From: Allomuricauda sp. M10
GTDB taxonomy: Bacteria > Bacteroidota > Bacteroidia > Flavobacteriales > Flavobacteriaceae
Length of the DNA stretch: 64,000 nucleotides
Reading direction: 5' to 3'
Assembly (NCBI RefSeq): GCF_020782875.1
Contig: NZ_JAJGBN010000005.1
Coordinates: 248,001 to 312,000 of the forward strand
Below the pieces are notes generated by a model. The model made no database searches. It was not told the DNA's origin and saw nothing but the letters and a program-made list of their open reading frames with translations. Numbering within the stretch: the stretch's first letter is position 1; each line of letters starts with the position of its first letter. A program made the translations under genes and the position numbers. Positions 17,724 to 26,963 of the stretch are shown here, piece by piece.

Positions 17724-18140
17724 ATATTTAAGGGACATATAAAACGTAATTTCTATCTCCAAAATAATCAAGGCTAAAACAAAATACACGTTTTTAGGTT
17801 CCTTGACGAAGAAAAAGGGAAGTTTTCTTGGTGATAAAAAAAGGCTAATCAATATCTGCCTTGTAGTAATGAATTTTTGTTGTATTGGAACCACTGTTTG
17901 TAATAGGATGTATAAAGTCAGCTATTGCAAATTTAAGTTTGTACGTTTTTATTGAAAACAAGTATTCATTTTTTCGAATTTCAGTTAAGAGTCAAATCTG
18001 TTGTGATGTTGGTGGGGTGATTTTGGTACCCACCTATTTACCAATGATCAGATTAGCATGGTTTAGGAAAAAAGAAATACTTAAAAATCTTAGAATCTAT
18101 TGTTATTAATTTTCTTAAGATCGAAACCTTGATCCTATTG
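17724..18140. other. non-coding gap, no supported gene
   Basis: AT-rich sequence between the lipoprotein gene and the candidate RNA region. A 74-codon frame at 17885-18109 has atypical composition and no leader, and I do not accept it as a gene. Confidence 0.5.
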
Positions 18141-18355
18141 TTTGTTTTAATTTGAGTAGGAATTGCTACATTTAATATCTGAAAGTCCAAACATCATATG
18201 AAGATATCCCCTGGGATGTCCTGATTAAGGAATAAATATCTAAACTTCTAATTTTTAAGTGGTTGCGCGGATAATTTCCTGTTTTGCCACCCCACTTTAA
18301 AATTTAAATATCACCTCAAATCCCTGCAACCCCTGATTGCAGGGATTTTGTTTTT
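18141..18355 (+). ncRNA. candidate small RNA with promoter and terminator
   Basis: TTTG at 18141-18144 and TACATTTA at 18167-18174 (22 bp apart) resemble a Bacteroidota promoter. About 140 bp later a strong intrinsic terminator ends the unit. No credible reading frame lies between. The segment contains TTGCCACCCC (18284-18293), a 10-mer that recurs at 43877-43886, also shortly before a hairpin and T-run. I cannot match it to a known RNA family. Confidence 0.35.
18318..18354 (+). terminator. intrinsic terminator
   Basis: 12-bp perfect stem AAATCCCTGCAA / TTGCAGGGATTT with 7-nt loop, followed by TGTTTTT. No protein gene immediately precedes it on this strand, which argues for a non-coding transcript. 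Confidence 0.8.
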
Positions 18356-18467
18356 GGATTACTACTAAACTGAAAGGATTTGTAGTTCATTTAATTATAT
18401 GAACGTGAACAAAGCAAATTTTTGCTTCCTTTTAGGTTATCCAGAAGAATTTTTTGTGTGGCCCATA

Positions 18468-18887
18468 CTATCCATTTCGCAAACTATCAAAAACCCCGGT
18501 AAGTATCTCGGTCAATTTATCCTCATAAACAGGTTTTACCACGTATCCGGTGAGTTCCTCAAACTCCTGTGCCCGTTTTAGGTCGTTGGAATCGTTGGAG
18601 GAGGTGACCATAAAAATATTCACATGTTCATTGGGCAGCTGAGGCTTCAATTTTTTGAACTCGGCCAAAAATCCCCACCCATCCAAAAAAGGCATGTTGA
18701 TGTCCAAAAGGATGACATCCGGAAGGCTTTCTTTTTGTTTTACACATCCGCCGATAAATTCAATGGCCTGTTCCCCATCAGTAAAGGAATTGACCATAAG
18801 TTCATCAGACAGTTTATTCAAGATTTTCTTTGTGACATAGAGATAAACCTCGTCGTCATCCACCAATAAAATGCTCGATTTTCTCAT
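18468..18887 (-). CDS. single-domain response regulator
   Basis: A 139-aa stand-alone receiver domain: ILLVDDDEVYLYVTKKIL, phospho-acceptor Asp in VILLDINMPFLDGWGF, MVTSS and VVKPV (conserved Thr/Ser and Lys). No output domain, so it should act as a phosphate shuttle or by protein contact. The start overlaps the stop of the upstream histidine kinase by 4 nt (ATGA), so they form a coupled pair. Confidence 0.93.
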   Translation of the reverse strand: MRKSSILLVDDDEVYLYVTKKILNKLSDELMVNSFTDGEQAIEFIGGCVKQKESLPDVILLDINMPFLDGWGFLAEFKKLKPQLPNEHVNIFMVTSSNDSNDLKRAQEFEELTGYVVKPVYEDKLTEILTGVFDSLRNG

Positions 18888-20692
18888 AAGTTGCTAAATT
18901 TGATTTTAAATGAGGTGCCCACCCCTTCTTGGCTTTCGACCTGAACGGTGGCATTCAATGCTTCCAGTTGTGATCTAACGATAAAAAGCCCCATTCCCTT
19001 GCCCGAAATGTTCCGATGGAACCTTTTGTATAGTTTAAATAGGCTCTTTCCGTGTTTCTCCATATCAATGCCCAAACCGTTATCTTTAATATACAGAACT
19101 TTTCTGTTACCCTCCATCGCAGTTTCAAAAATAACGTGAGAGGCCACATCCTCCCTTTTATATTTTATGGCATTGGAGAGGAAGTTCTGCAAAATGCTCT
19201 TCATGAAAAAGCGGGACGATTTAAGGGTATGCCATGCGTCAAATTTATAGATTACCTCAAATCCTTCATCGCTATTTTTTAACAATGTCTCGGTAAAATC
19301 ATTCTCTAGTTCCTTTACCATCAATAACAGGTTCAGATTTTCGAGTTTGAATTCCTTTTTGTTCAAAATGGACACATAAGTCTGTACATCTTCGGTAAGG
19401 GTAGATATACTGGTGGCGATTGACTCCAGTTTAGGGAACAGTTCCTTAAATGTGTTCTGGTCCTCTGTGTTTTTGAGCAAATCCACGATAATCGCCATAC
19501 TGGACACGGGAGCTTTGAGATTATGGGCCACTACATAATTAAAATCTTCCAATTGCCTATTGCGGATCTGTAATCTTTCGTTCAATCGCTTGAAAAGAAG
19601 ATTGGCCCGCTCCAATTCCTTTTGGCTTTTGACCAAGGCTTCTTTTTTGTCCTTGAGCCGTTCCAAAAAACTGTTCTTTTCCTTTTGGGAACGTGCATAT
19701 CCCAAAGCGATCAACCCTATCAGAAGAGCAGTCAAGATATTGAATACCAGTAAGTTCCTGTAAATCGGTTTGAGGCGAAGATCCAGATAGCTTGGGGGTA
19801 TTTCTTGGATGACGCCCCAACGGTTTTCGGTCACGATGTCTACCGGTTCAGAATAGCGGTCCATGCCCGTATCCCTTTCAAACCCTAGGTGTACGTTCTC
19901 ATAGACCCATAGACTTCCATTCTCAACAAATACAGTATCTTTTTTAAAAAGGAGCCCATCAAGTTCAAGTCTCTTTTTGTCCAAAGAATCCTGTTGTGTC
20001 ATCTGCGATTGAAAGGCGAGATCGTTGGCAGAGGTGTTGGATGTGATAATGTTGAACACATCATCCACCAAATAAAAGTGATCTTCAGAAATGCTGGATT
20101 TGAGACGCTCGAATATGCGACCCATTTTAAAGTTGATGACCACTAATCCAATCTCTTCATCATTTACATTAAAAATAGGGGCAACACCGCGTATAACAGG
20201 TTTGTGTGGAACCTCAATTTTACCATGTTCCTGGTTCAATTCTATGGGGCTCAAATAAATCTGCCCTTTTTTTAGGGAGAGTCCTTTTTGAAAATAGGGC
20301 CGTCTTGTCTTGCTTTGTGGAACGCCCTTGACCATTTCGCCTTCAGGGTTGCGCTCGTACCGCAATAGTTCATCACCATGAAGGTCAAGAAAACGGAGTT
20401 GGTCATAATCTTCTAGGCCTTCTATGGTATTCAGGTAGGGGTCTATAAAGGCAATTTCGGTTTCATCGGTTCCAAAGGTTATAGGATAGGCAATGTTGGA
20501 CCAAAAGCGGGTATTGTGGATCAAGCTTTGGCAGAGATCTACCAAATGATAGTTCTTGTTGCTGATGTTCTTTTTTTGAACATGGGAAATGCTCGCCAAC
20601 TGCTCCCGTTTTTGAAAACTGGCCCAGATCAGCGTCAGTACAAGTAGGGGGAAATAAAGTATTGCACAGGTCTTGAGTATTCTTTTCCACAT
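18884..20692 (-). CDS. membrane histidine kinase with extracytoplasmic Cache-like sensor
   Basis: A 602-aa kinase. Transmembrane helices at ~8-26 and ~312-332 flank a periplasmic Cache-like domain (~30-305) that includes the DPYLNTIEGLEDYDQLRFLDLHGDELLRY and FYLVDDVFNIITS strands. A coiled coil (~335-375) leads to HisKA with His390 in VVAHNLKAP. The Asn after His replaces the usual acidic residue, a variant common in Bacteroidota. HATPase motifs are FLSNAIKYK, IKDNGLGID and GKGMGLFIV. It is paired with the receiver gene downstream through an ATGA overlap. Ligand unknown, though Cache domains usually bind small organic acids or amino acids. Confidence 0.92.
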   Translation of the reverse strand: MWKRILKTCAILYFPLLVLTLIWASFQKREQLASISHVQKKNISNKNYHLVDLCQSLIHNTRFWSNIAYPITFGTDETEIAFIDPYLNTIEGLEDYDQLRFLDLHGDELLRYERNPEGEMVKGVPQSKTRRPYFQKGLSLKKGQIYLSPIELNQEHGKIEVPHKPVIRGVAPIFNVNDEEIGLVVINFKMGRIFERLKSSISEDHFYLVDDVFNIITSNTSANDLAFQSQMTQQDSLDKKRLELDGLLFKKDTVFVENGSLWVYENVHLGFERDTGMDRYSEPVDIVTENRWGVIQEIPPSYLDLRLKPIYRNLLVFNILTALLIGLIALGYARSQKEKNSFLERLKDKKEALVKSQKELERANLLFKRLNERLQIRNRQLEDFNYVVAHNLKAPVSSMAIIVDLLKNTEDQNTFKELFPKLESIATSISTLTEDVQTYVSILNKKEFKLENLNLLLMVKELENDFTETLLKNSDEGFEVIYKFDAWHTLKSSRFFMKSILQNFLSNAIKYKREDVASHVIFETAMEGNRKVLYIKDNGLGIDMEKHGKSLFKLYKRFHRNISGKGMGLFIVRSQLEALNATVQVESQEGVGTSFKIKFSNL

Positions 20693-20953
20693 AAATTATG
20701 GCATTGATCGTATTAATCCGTACCACAACCTTAATTGTAATGTATTGTCAGTTCAGTTGTAGGATATTTTCTATCGAATTTAATAATTTTTACAATAACG
20801 CGGACAATTATGTTAAATTATCGATGGATTAATCTTTTTTTATCGGTTTGTTAAACTTTGGACTGTTTTTTGGTATCTAAAATGGTTCAATTTTTTGCCA
20901 TCACAGCGTTTGGGCATCGGATAGCGGTCAAATCTGGCCACCGAAACGACTTA

Positions 20954-21043
20954 CCGCTTATCGATACTTTTTTTGCATTCGTCCACAGTTTTGGGCCTTT
21001 TAACTTTTAATTAAAATATGATAGGGCCAAATCCGTTTTTTTG
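20954..21043 (+). promoter_or_regulatory. LytTR-type direct repeats at the head of the NO-sensing cluster
   Basis: Copies of the 13-bp motif seen at five other places here: CCGCTTATCGATA (20954-20966) and GCATTCGTCCACA (20975-20987), 21 bp apart, plus a weaker third step at 20996-21008. TTTTTTTG at 21036-21043 may be the -7 box, 27 bp after the third step. It implies feedback control of the cluster by its own LytTR regulator. This is the weakest of the six sites. Confidence 0.5.
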
Positions 21044-21055
21044 TAAGTAGTTAAT

Positions 21056-21466
21056 ATGCTTGTTATGAACATTTTATTCATCGAGGATGACCTTATTGAG
21101 ACCATGAAGTTCCAGCGAACGCTTTCCAAAATGGAATCCAAACATGTTTTGACCGAGGCAAAGAATGGGGAAGAAGCACTAGAAATTCTTCAATCTGGGA
21201 AGATGCTCCCCGATATTATTTTGCTAGATCTGAACATGCCGCGCATGAACGGGATAGAGTTCCTGGGAATTTTAAAGAGCCATCCCAAGATCAAATACCT
21301 CCCAACTATTGTCCTTACCACTTCCGAAAATCGTGATGATCTTTTGGAATGTTATAAAATCGGGATAGCCGGTTACATTATAAAACCGTTGAAGTACGAG
21401 GACTATGAGACCAAACTGAAAACCGTATTGGAATATTGGAATATCAACGAATTGGTGAAAGCCTAA
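21056..21466 (+). CDS. single-domain response regulator
   Basis: A 136-aa receiver of the Rcp1/CheY-like type: ILFIEDDLIETMKFQRTL, Asp in IILLDLNMPRMNG, VLTTS and IIKPL. An internal ATG three codons in (MNILFIEDD) is an equally good start. It precedes the H-NOX gene by 76 bp, which hold a separate promoter. It may be an extra phosphate acceptor for the two kinases of the cluster. Confidence 0.92.
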   Translation: MLVMNILFIEDDLIETMKFQRTLSKMESKHVLTEAKNGEEALEILQSGKMLPDIILLDLNMPRMNGIEFLGILKSHPKIKYLPTIVLTTSENRDDLLECYKIGIAGYIIKPLKYEDYETKLKTVLEYWNINELVKA

Positions 21467-21493
21467 CAAAAAAGAGCGTTTCACAACAAAACT

Positions 21494-21524
21494 TACCGGG
21501 TAGGTAAACATTTTCCTACCTTCG
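21494..21524 (+). promoter_or_regulatory. promoter with nested inverted repeats before the H-NOX gene
   Basis: TACCTTCG at 21517-21524 fits the Bacteroidota -7 box, 18 bp before the H-NOX ATG. It is overlapped by GGTAGG-N10-CCTACC (21499-21520), and TTACC-ggGTA-GGTAA (21494-21507... read TTACCGGGTAGGTAA less one base) lies in its left half. These could be operator half-sites. Confidence 0.4.
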
Positions 21525-21542
21525 ATCTATAAAAGCCAGATT

Positions 21543-22088
21543 ATGAAGGGGATAGTTTTTGCCGAATTCTTGAGCATGGTGGAAAGCCAATATGGCCTGG
21601 AAACCGTTGACAACATTATTGAAACTTCTAAGTTACCGTCTGAAGGGGTATATACCTCGGTAGGCACCTATGACTTTGGTGAAATGGTGACCCTATTGCA
21701 GCATTTGAGCCAGCGCGTTGGGGTGCCGGTGGACGATTTGTTGTACGCTTTCGGTCATTACCTTTTTCAAAGTCTGGTAAAAACACACCCAGAGGTGGTG
21801 CAAAGTTATAATGCTCCCATTGGCCTTTTGTACTCCATCGAAGACCACATCCATGTCCATGTAAAAAAATTATATCCAGACGCCGAACTACCTTCCTTTA
21901 AAATATTGGAAAAGACGGATACCTCCCTCTCCATGGTCTATGCTTCCTCAAGAGGACTGTATCGGTTGGCACATGGTCTCATCGTAAAATGTTTTGAGCA
22001 CTTTGGCACTTCTGCCGATGTGAGCATCGAATTGTTGAATAAGAAGGGTACAGAGGTAAAATTTGATATTGTTCAACATGGAGCATAA
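21543..22088 (+). CDS. hnoX: H-NOX heme nitric oxide sensor
   Basis: A 181-aa stand-alone H-NOX (HNOB) protein. The proximal heme ligand should be His104 in the signature IHVHVKKLYPDAELP. The heme-propionate motif YxSxR is Y133-A-S135-S-R137. The position matching the O2-stabilising distal tyrosine of oxygen-binding members appears to be Leu142, which predicts selectivity for NO over O2. In other bacteria H-NOX binds a partner kinase and inhibits it when NO is bound. Here the next gene (10-bp overlap) is a PAS histidine kinase, the expected partner. Cytoplasmic. Confidence 0.93.
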   Translation: MKGIVFAEFLSMVESQYGLETVDNIIETSKLPSEGVYTSVGTYDFGEMVTLLQHLSQRVGVPVDDLLYAFGHYLFQSLVKTHPEVVQSYNAPIGLLYSIEDHIHVHVKKLYPDAELPSFKILEKTDTSLSMVYASSRGLYRLAHGLIVKCFEHFGTSADVSIELLNKKGTEVKFDIVQHGA

Positions 22089-24495
22089 GGAGATCCAAAT
22101 ATTGAAACGTGCTTTGGAAAGGGAGCGCAAGGCACGCAAACAAGCAGAAAGCATACTGGAATCCAAATCCAAGGAACTTTATGATACTTCGGAGCATTTA
22201 AAGCGTGCCAATGCCAAGTTGGAAGGTCTGTTGGAAGAAAGATCGGACGATATGGATGCCGCTTTTTTTAATATCATCGACCCCTATGTGGTCATGGATC
22301 TAGAGTTCAATGTACTAAGGGCCAATCGTTCCGCCAAAGAGTTCTTGGCTTTGGACCATAGCAAGGGAAATGTAAACCTTTCCAATTTTGTGCATCCTGA
22401 TTTTGCACAATATACCGCGGAATCCATGCAAGCGCTGCTAGATGTGGGGTCCCTAAAGAACTATAGGGCCAAGATTGTACTTAGTGATGGTGCTGAAAAA
22501 TATGTGCAGATCAATGCCAGCTTGATCTATGATAGAAAAGGTAGCCCCATGGCCGCTCAAGGGGTCATTCGGGACATTACCCAGGAAAAGGAAATTGAAG
22601 AACTGTTGTCCAAGCACAGAAAACAATTGGACATCATCGTGGAAAATTCGCCTTTGGGCATTGTGCTGAAGGCACAGGGGCAGATCGTTAAGAGCAATGT
22701 GGCCATTCAGGAGATGTTGGGATATTCACATGAAGAGCTTAAAAAGATCAGTACCGAGGATATTACCTTGGAAGAAGAGCTGGCGGAAACAAAAAGATTG
22801 ATGGGAGAGATGGAGACCGGTAGGTTGGACCATTATACCATCAACAAAACCTATGTAAGAAAAGATGGTTCCCAGTTCATGGCTAAAGCGGCAGTAACCT
22901 CGGTGCGAGACACCAATAGTCCAATACATTATGAGGTTTTTATTGTTGAAGATGTAACCAAATCCATGAAAGCGGAAGCCCAATTGAAGGAATCTGAAAA
23001 CCGATTGGCCACCTTGGTGAAAAATTTGGAAATGGCCGTGTTGTTGGAGGACGAGGATCGAAAAATGGCCCTGACCAACAAAAAATTCTGCGAAATGTTC
23101 GGCATTCAGGCACCACCAGAGGCATTGATAGGGATAGATTGTGCCAATGCGGCAGAAGATACCAAGACTTATTTTAAGGAACCGGAACAGTTTGTGACCG
23201 GGATAGAAAAGATCCTGAAAGAACGCAAAATGGTGCTTTCAGATGAGCTTGAAATGGTGGATGGAAGAATATTGGAACGCGACTATATTCCCATCATGAT
23301 CGATGGTACCTATAAAGGGCATTTATGGTCTTACCGCGATATTACCTTGCGAAAAACCTACAAAAGGAACCTACAGATCGAAAAGGAAAAGTACAGTGGA
23401 ATTATTGCGAACATGAACCTTGGACTGATCGAGATCGATAACGAAGATCGCATTCAGCTCGTGAATGAAAGTTTTTGCCAAATGAGCGGGTTCGGTAGAA
23501 AGGAGCTCATCGGGAAAAATTCCAAGAACATTCTTTCCATGACCAACAAGGCTGTAATTGACGAGGATAGTTTAAAGAAGATCAAGCAGCATGGAGATTC
23601 ATTGGAAGTGGAAGTGCTCACCAAACAAGGAGAGACCCGTTATTGGTTGGTAAGTGCGGCCCCACGTTTTGATCAGGCCCAAAGAAAAATTGGTTTGATC
23701 GGTATCAATCTGGACATTACGGAGCATAAAAAACTGCAATTGGAAAAGGAAAACCTTATGGCCAAATTGGAAGCCAGTAACCAAAGCCTCAAGGAGTACG
23801 CCTATGTGGTATCGCACGACCTAAAATCCCCACTGCGCAGTATAGAGGCCTTGGCCAGTTGGTTAAAGAATGACTATTCAGGTACACTGGATCGGGCAGG
23901 AAAGGAATATCTGGATATGATCCAGGACAAGATCGAATCCATGGAAAATCTGATCAGTGGCATTTTGGCCTACTCCACGGCGAACACATCCGAGTTGAAC
24001 AATACGGAGGTGGACCTGCATGAAGTGGTTTTGGAGATTGTAGAAAGTATATATATCCCTGAGCATGTAAAAGTAATCACTTCACAAAAGTTGCCCATTG
24101 TGGTTGCCGATAGGACCAAAATGAGACAATTGTTCCAAAATATCATCTCCAATGCCGTGGTACATATAGAAAAGCCGAAGGGTAAAGTTGAACTGAGATT
24201 TGAAGAAAAAACGGATTTTTGGGAGTTCTGCATCAAGGATAATGGTATTGGTATCCCCAAAAAATACCACGAAAAGATTTTTGAGATTTTCCAATCCGCA
24301 GGCGGAAGCAAGAAGTCCACAGGAATTGGGTTGTCCATAGTGAAAAAGATTGTCGATCGTTATCACGGTGAAGTGTGGATCGAGAGTGAGGAAGGAATAG
24401 GTACCGAATTTTACTTCACCTTAGAAAAGAATACTATTAAAAAGTCAGAAAATGAAGATACTACAGGCCAAAAAAACAGGAAAATCGGGATTTGA
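22078..24495 (+). CDS. multi-PAS histidine kinase, probable H-NOX partner
   Basis: An 805-aa cytoplasmic kinase. The start is placed at MEHKEIQILK because the N-terminal coiled coil EIQILKRALERERKARKQAE is a conserved opening of H-NOX-associated Bacteroidota kinases. An ATG 15 nt upstream is also in frame. About four PAS domains follow (~50-170, ~185-300, ~310-425, ~430-545), including IDPYVVMDLEFNVLRANRSA and IIANMNLGLIEIDNEDRIQL. HisKA has His580 in VVSHDLKSPLRS, and HATPase has NIISNAVVH, DNGIGIP and STGIGLSIV. It overlaps H-NOX by 11 nt and FIST by 44 nt, so expression is tightly coupled. Confidence 0.93.
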   Translation: MEHKEIQILKRALERERKARKQAESILESKSKELYDTSEHLKRANAKLEGLLEERSDDMDAAFFNIIDPYVVMDLEFNVLRANRSAKEFLALDHSKGNVNLSNFVHPDFAQYTAESMQALLDVGSLKNYRAKIVLSDGAEKYVQINASLIYDRKGSPMAAQGVIRDITQEKEIEELLSKHRKQLDIIVENSPLGIVLKAQGQIVKSNVAIQEMLGYSHEELKKISTEDITLEEELAETKRLMGEMETGRLDHYTINKTYVRKDGSQFMAKAAVTSVRDTNSPIHYEVFIVEDVTKSMKAEAQLKESENRLATLVKNLEMAVLLEDEDRKMALTNKKFCEMFGIQAPPEALIGIDCANAAEDTKTYFKEPEQFVTGIEKILKERKMVLSDELEMVDGRILERDYIPIMIDGTYKGHLWSYRDITLRKTYKRNLQIEKEKYSGIIANMNLGLIEIDNEDRIQLVNESFCQMSGFGRKELIGKNSKNILSMTNKAVIDEDSLKKIKQHGDSLEVEVLTKQGETRYWLVSAAPRFDQAQRKIGLIGINLDITEHKKLQLEKENLMAKLEASNQSLKEYAYVVSHDLKSPLRSIEALASWLKNDYSGTLDRAGKEYLDMIQDKIESMENLISGILAYSTANTSELNNTEVDLHEVVLEIVESIYIPEHVKVITSQKLPIVVADRTKMRQLFQNIISNAVVHIEKPKGKVELRFEEKTDFWEFCIKDNGIGIPKKYHEKIFEIFQSAGGSKKSTGIGLSIVKKIVDRYHGEVWIESEEGIGTEFYFTLEKNTIKKSENEDTTGQKNRKIGI

Positions 24496-25582
24496 TTTTG
24501 AGTCTCCGATTGTAGCCTTGAAAGCGCCTTTGGTTTTGGTATTCGGAAACCGATACATGTTACAGGACAAAGGATTGTTTGAAGAAGTAAGATCGCTTTT
24601 TCCGGATGGACATTTGGTTTTTGGGACCACCTCCGGAGAAATTATGGGACAAAAAGTGTATGCCAATACGGTTGTATTAACCGCCATTGAGTTTGAACAC
24701 GGACATTTTTTGGTCAAGAACGAAAATATTTCCAGCTATGACAACGATGATATTAAGCTTGGGGAAAACCTTGCCGGCCAATTTCCACAAGAAGGTCTTA
24801 AACATGTTTTTGTGGTTTCCGAAGGAAGCAATGTAAACGGCAGCGATTTAATAAACGGATTACAAAAAAACCATTTGGGAAAGTTTGGTCTTTCGGGAGG
24901 GCTTTGTGGTGATGACGACCGTTTTGAACTTACCCTGTCCTCTTATAATGAACCGCCTAGGGAAGGTGAGGTGGTCGCCATTGGGTTTTATGGTGAATCA
25001 TTGGAGATCAGTTGTGCCAACTATGGTGGCTGGACCCCATTTGGTCCGGAAAGGCTGATTACCAAATCATACAAGAACGTTCTTTGTGAGCTTGATGGCA
25101 AACCCGCCTTGGACCTTTACAAAAGATATTTGGGGAACAAGTCGGAAGAATTGCCAAAATCGGCCCTGTTATACCCGCTAAGTGTAAGGGGTAAAACAGG
25201 TGAACCCATTGTGCGAACCATTTTGAACATTGATGAAGAAAAAAACGCCATGATCCTGGCAGGTGATGTGCCAGAGGGCTCCAAGGTACAATTGATGATG
25301 GCCACGGTGGACGATATTGCCAACGGTGCCCGATCTGCGGCCAAGTTGGCCGTAGAGGGGCGTAGGGAAAAAACCCAGTTGGCGCTATTGGTAAGTTGTG
25401 TGGGCAGAAAATTGGTGATGGACCAACGTACCGAAGAGGAAATCGAGGAAGTATCCACAATGATCGGCGGCGATGCCGTCATCACAGGATTTTATTCCTA
25501 TGGTGAAATGGCACCCTTTGCAGGGAAAGATGCCTGCAAACTACATAACCAAACCATGACCTTAACCTTATTGAGCGAATAA
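24452..25582 (+). CDS. FIST domain protein, NosP-like NO sensor candidate
   Basis: A 376-aa protein made of FIST-N (~20-205: VLVFGNRYML, LVFGTTSGEIMG, GLSGGLCGDDDRF) and FIST-C (~215-360: ALDLYKRYLG, VQLMMATVDDIANGARSAAKLA, ALLVSCVGRKLVM, ITGFYSYGEMAPF). FIST proteins of the NosP group bind heme, sense NO and control a neighbouring kinase in Pseudomonas, Vibrio, Shewanella and Legionella. Here it sits between two kinases in an H-NOX operon, which makes NO sensing plausible. Other FIST proteins sense small molecules and heme ligation cannot be confirmed by eye. It overlaps the upstream gene by 44 nt and shares TAATG with the next. Confidence 0.85.
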   Translation: MKILQAKKTGKSGFDFESPIVALKAPLVLVFGNRYMLQDKGLFEEVRSLFPDGHLVFGTTSGEIMGQKVYANTVVLTAIEFEHGHFLVKNENISSYDNDDIKLGENLAGQFPQEGLKHVFVVSEGSNVNGSDLINGLQKNHLGKFGLSGGLCGDDDRFELTLSSYNEPPREGEVVAIGFYGESLEISCANYGGWTPFGPERLITKSYKNVLCELDGKPALDLYKRYLGNKSEELPKSALLYPLSVRGKTGEPIVRTILNIDEEKNAMILAGDVPEGSKVQLMMATVDDIANGARSAAKLAVEGRREKTQLALLVSCVGRKLVMDQRTEEEIEEVSTMIGGDAVITGFYSYGEMAPFAGKDACKLHNQTMTLTLLSE

Positions 25583-26646
25583 TGCATCCACTTTTAAAAA
25601 GACAGCTCAATAAATACCTACCGGAAAACTGGCAGGAAAATCCATCCATGACAGGTTTTTTAGAGGCTGTGAACAAGTCATATGGCAATTATGACGAAAA
25701 GCTGGAAATGCTCCAACGGGCCACCACCATTAGTTCGGAGGAATTATATGAAGCCAATCGCGACCTGGAGAAGGAAACCAAACGCCAAGCCCAGATTTTA
25801 GAATCTTTGGAGAATGCACTAGAGGTACTTCAATCCAATTTTGAGGAAAAGGATCTTCCAAAAATATCGGACAAGGATTTCAATGCTGAAAAAATGGCGA
25901 TCCATATTGGGGATTTGGCCACTGAGGTTTCTCAAATGACCTATGAAAAGGATCGACTCTTAAGGCATCTTGAGACCCAAAATGAATCCTTGAACAATTA
26001 TGCACACATTGTATCGCATGATCTTAAATCGCCCATAAGGAACATAGGTGCGCTGATCAGTTGGATCAAGGAGGACGAGGGGAAGAACCTTTCAGGAAAA
26101 AGCCAGGAGCATTTCAATCTGATCCTCCAAAACCTGGAAAAAATGGACAAACTGATCAATGGGATCTTGCAACATGCTACCCTCGGCAATGCCAATGGAA
26201 CATTGGAGTGTTTTGATCTTGCAGGAATGCTATTGGATATACAACGGACCATTTATGTGCCCCAAAATATCACTTTTGAATATTCCGAAGGACTGCCCAC
26301 AATATGCTTTGATAGGTATAAGATCGAACAGCTTTTCATGAATTTGATGACCAACGCCGTTAAGGCCACGGAAAACAATGAGAAGGGAAAGGTCAAGATA
26401 AGTGGTTTGGACAAGGAGGACTATTGGTATTTTACTGTTTCCGACAATGGAAAGGGAATTCCGGAAAAACACCGGACGGAAATTTTTGAAATGTTCAACA
26501 AGTTGGAGAACGATGGTACGGCTACGGGAATCGGGCTTGCCTTGGTAAAAAAAATAGTGGGACTTTATGAAGGCAACATTTGGTTGGAAAGTAGGGAAGG
26601 GGAAGGGACCACTTTTCATTTTACCTTAAAAAAACAGCGAACATGA
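25582..26646 (+). CDS. cytoplasmic histidine kinase, probable FIST partner
   Basis: A 354-aa kinase without PAS or membrane segments. The N-terminal ~120 residues resemble the leader of FIST-associated kinases (LKRQLNKYLP, GFLEAVNKSYGNYDEKLEMLQRA, then coiled coil). HisKA has His146 in IVSHDLKSPIRNIG, and HATPase has LMTNAVKAT, DNGKGIP and ATGIGLALV. Start and stop codons overlap those of its neighbours (TAATG upstream, ATGA downstream). The kinase core closely parallels that of the PAS kinase at 22078, suggesting duplication and specialisation to a second sensor. Confidence 0.93.
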   Translation: MHPLLKRQLNKYLPENWQENPSMTGFLEAVNKSYGNYDEKLEMLQRATTISSEELYEANRDLEKETKRQAQILESLENALEVLQSNFEEKDLPKISDKDFNAEKMAIHIGDLATEVSQMTYEKDRLLRHLETQNESLNNYAHIVSHDLKSPIRNIGALISWIKEDEGKNLSGKSQEHFNLILQNLEKMDKLINGILQHATLGNANGTLECFDLAGMLLDIQRTIYVPQNITFEYSEGLPTICFDRYKIEQLFMNLMTNAVKATENNEKGKVKISGLDKEDYWYFTVSDNGKGIPEKHRTEIFEMFNKLENDGTATGIGLALVKKIVGLYEGNIWLESREGEGTTFHFTLKKQRT

Positions 26647-26963
26647 AGGAAACACCAAATTTAAAATACTTGGATGATTTGGCAGAGGGCGACGAGGTCT
26701 TTCGTCAAAAATTTATTGCTATATTAAAGGTCGAATTTCCGATGGAACGGGAAGAGTACCAACAATCCATTTCTGGTAAACTATATCGCGAGGCATCGGA
26801 ACATGTGCACAAGATCAAGCACAAACTAAATGTGCTAGGACTTCATAACGCCTATACCTTGGCGGTTCAATACGAAAATCAACTTAGAAAAGGAGACAAT
26901 CTCTTAGAAAAGGAATTCTTGTCCGTTATGGACAAAGTGGAAGCATACCTAAAAACCATTTGA
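26643..26963 (+). CDS. HPt phosphotransfer protein
   Basis: A 106-aa four-helix HPt domain protein. The phospho-acceptor is His56 in EHVHKIKHKLNVLGL, the Bacteroidota version of the HPt motif. It has no catalytic domain, so it relays phosphate between receiver domains or from kinases to the LytTR regulator. It overlaps both neighbours by 4 nt (ATGA each side), consistent with stoichiometric production in the phosphorelay. Confidence 0.92.
   Translation: MKETPNLKYLDDLAEGDEVFRQKFIAILKVEFPMEREEYQQSISGKLYREASEHVHKIKHKLNVLGLHNAYTLAVQYENQLRKGDNLLEKEFLSVMDKVEAYLKTI

Noticed and set aside
17885..18109. 74-codon open frame
   Set aside because: Odd composition, no leader, AT-rich non-coding context; not supported as a gene.
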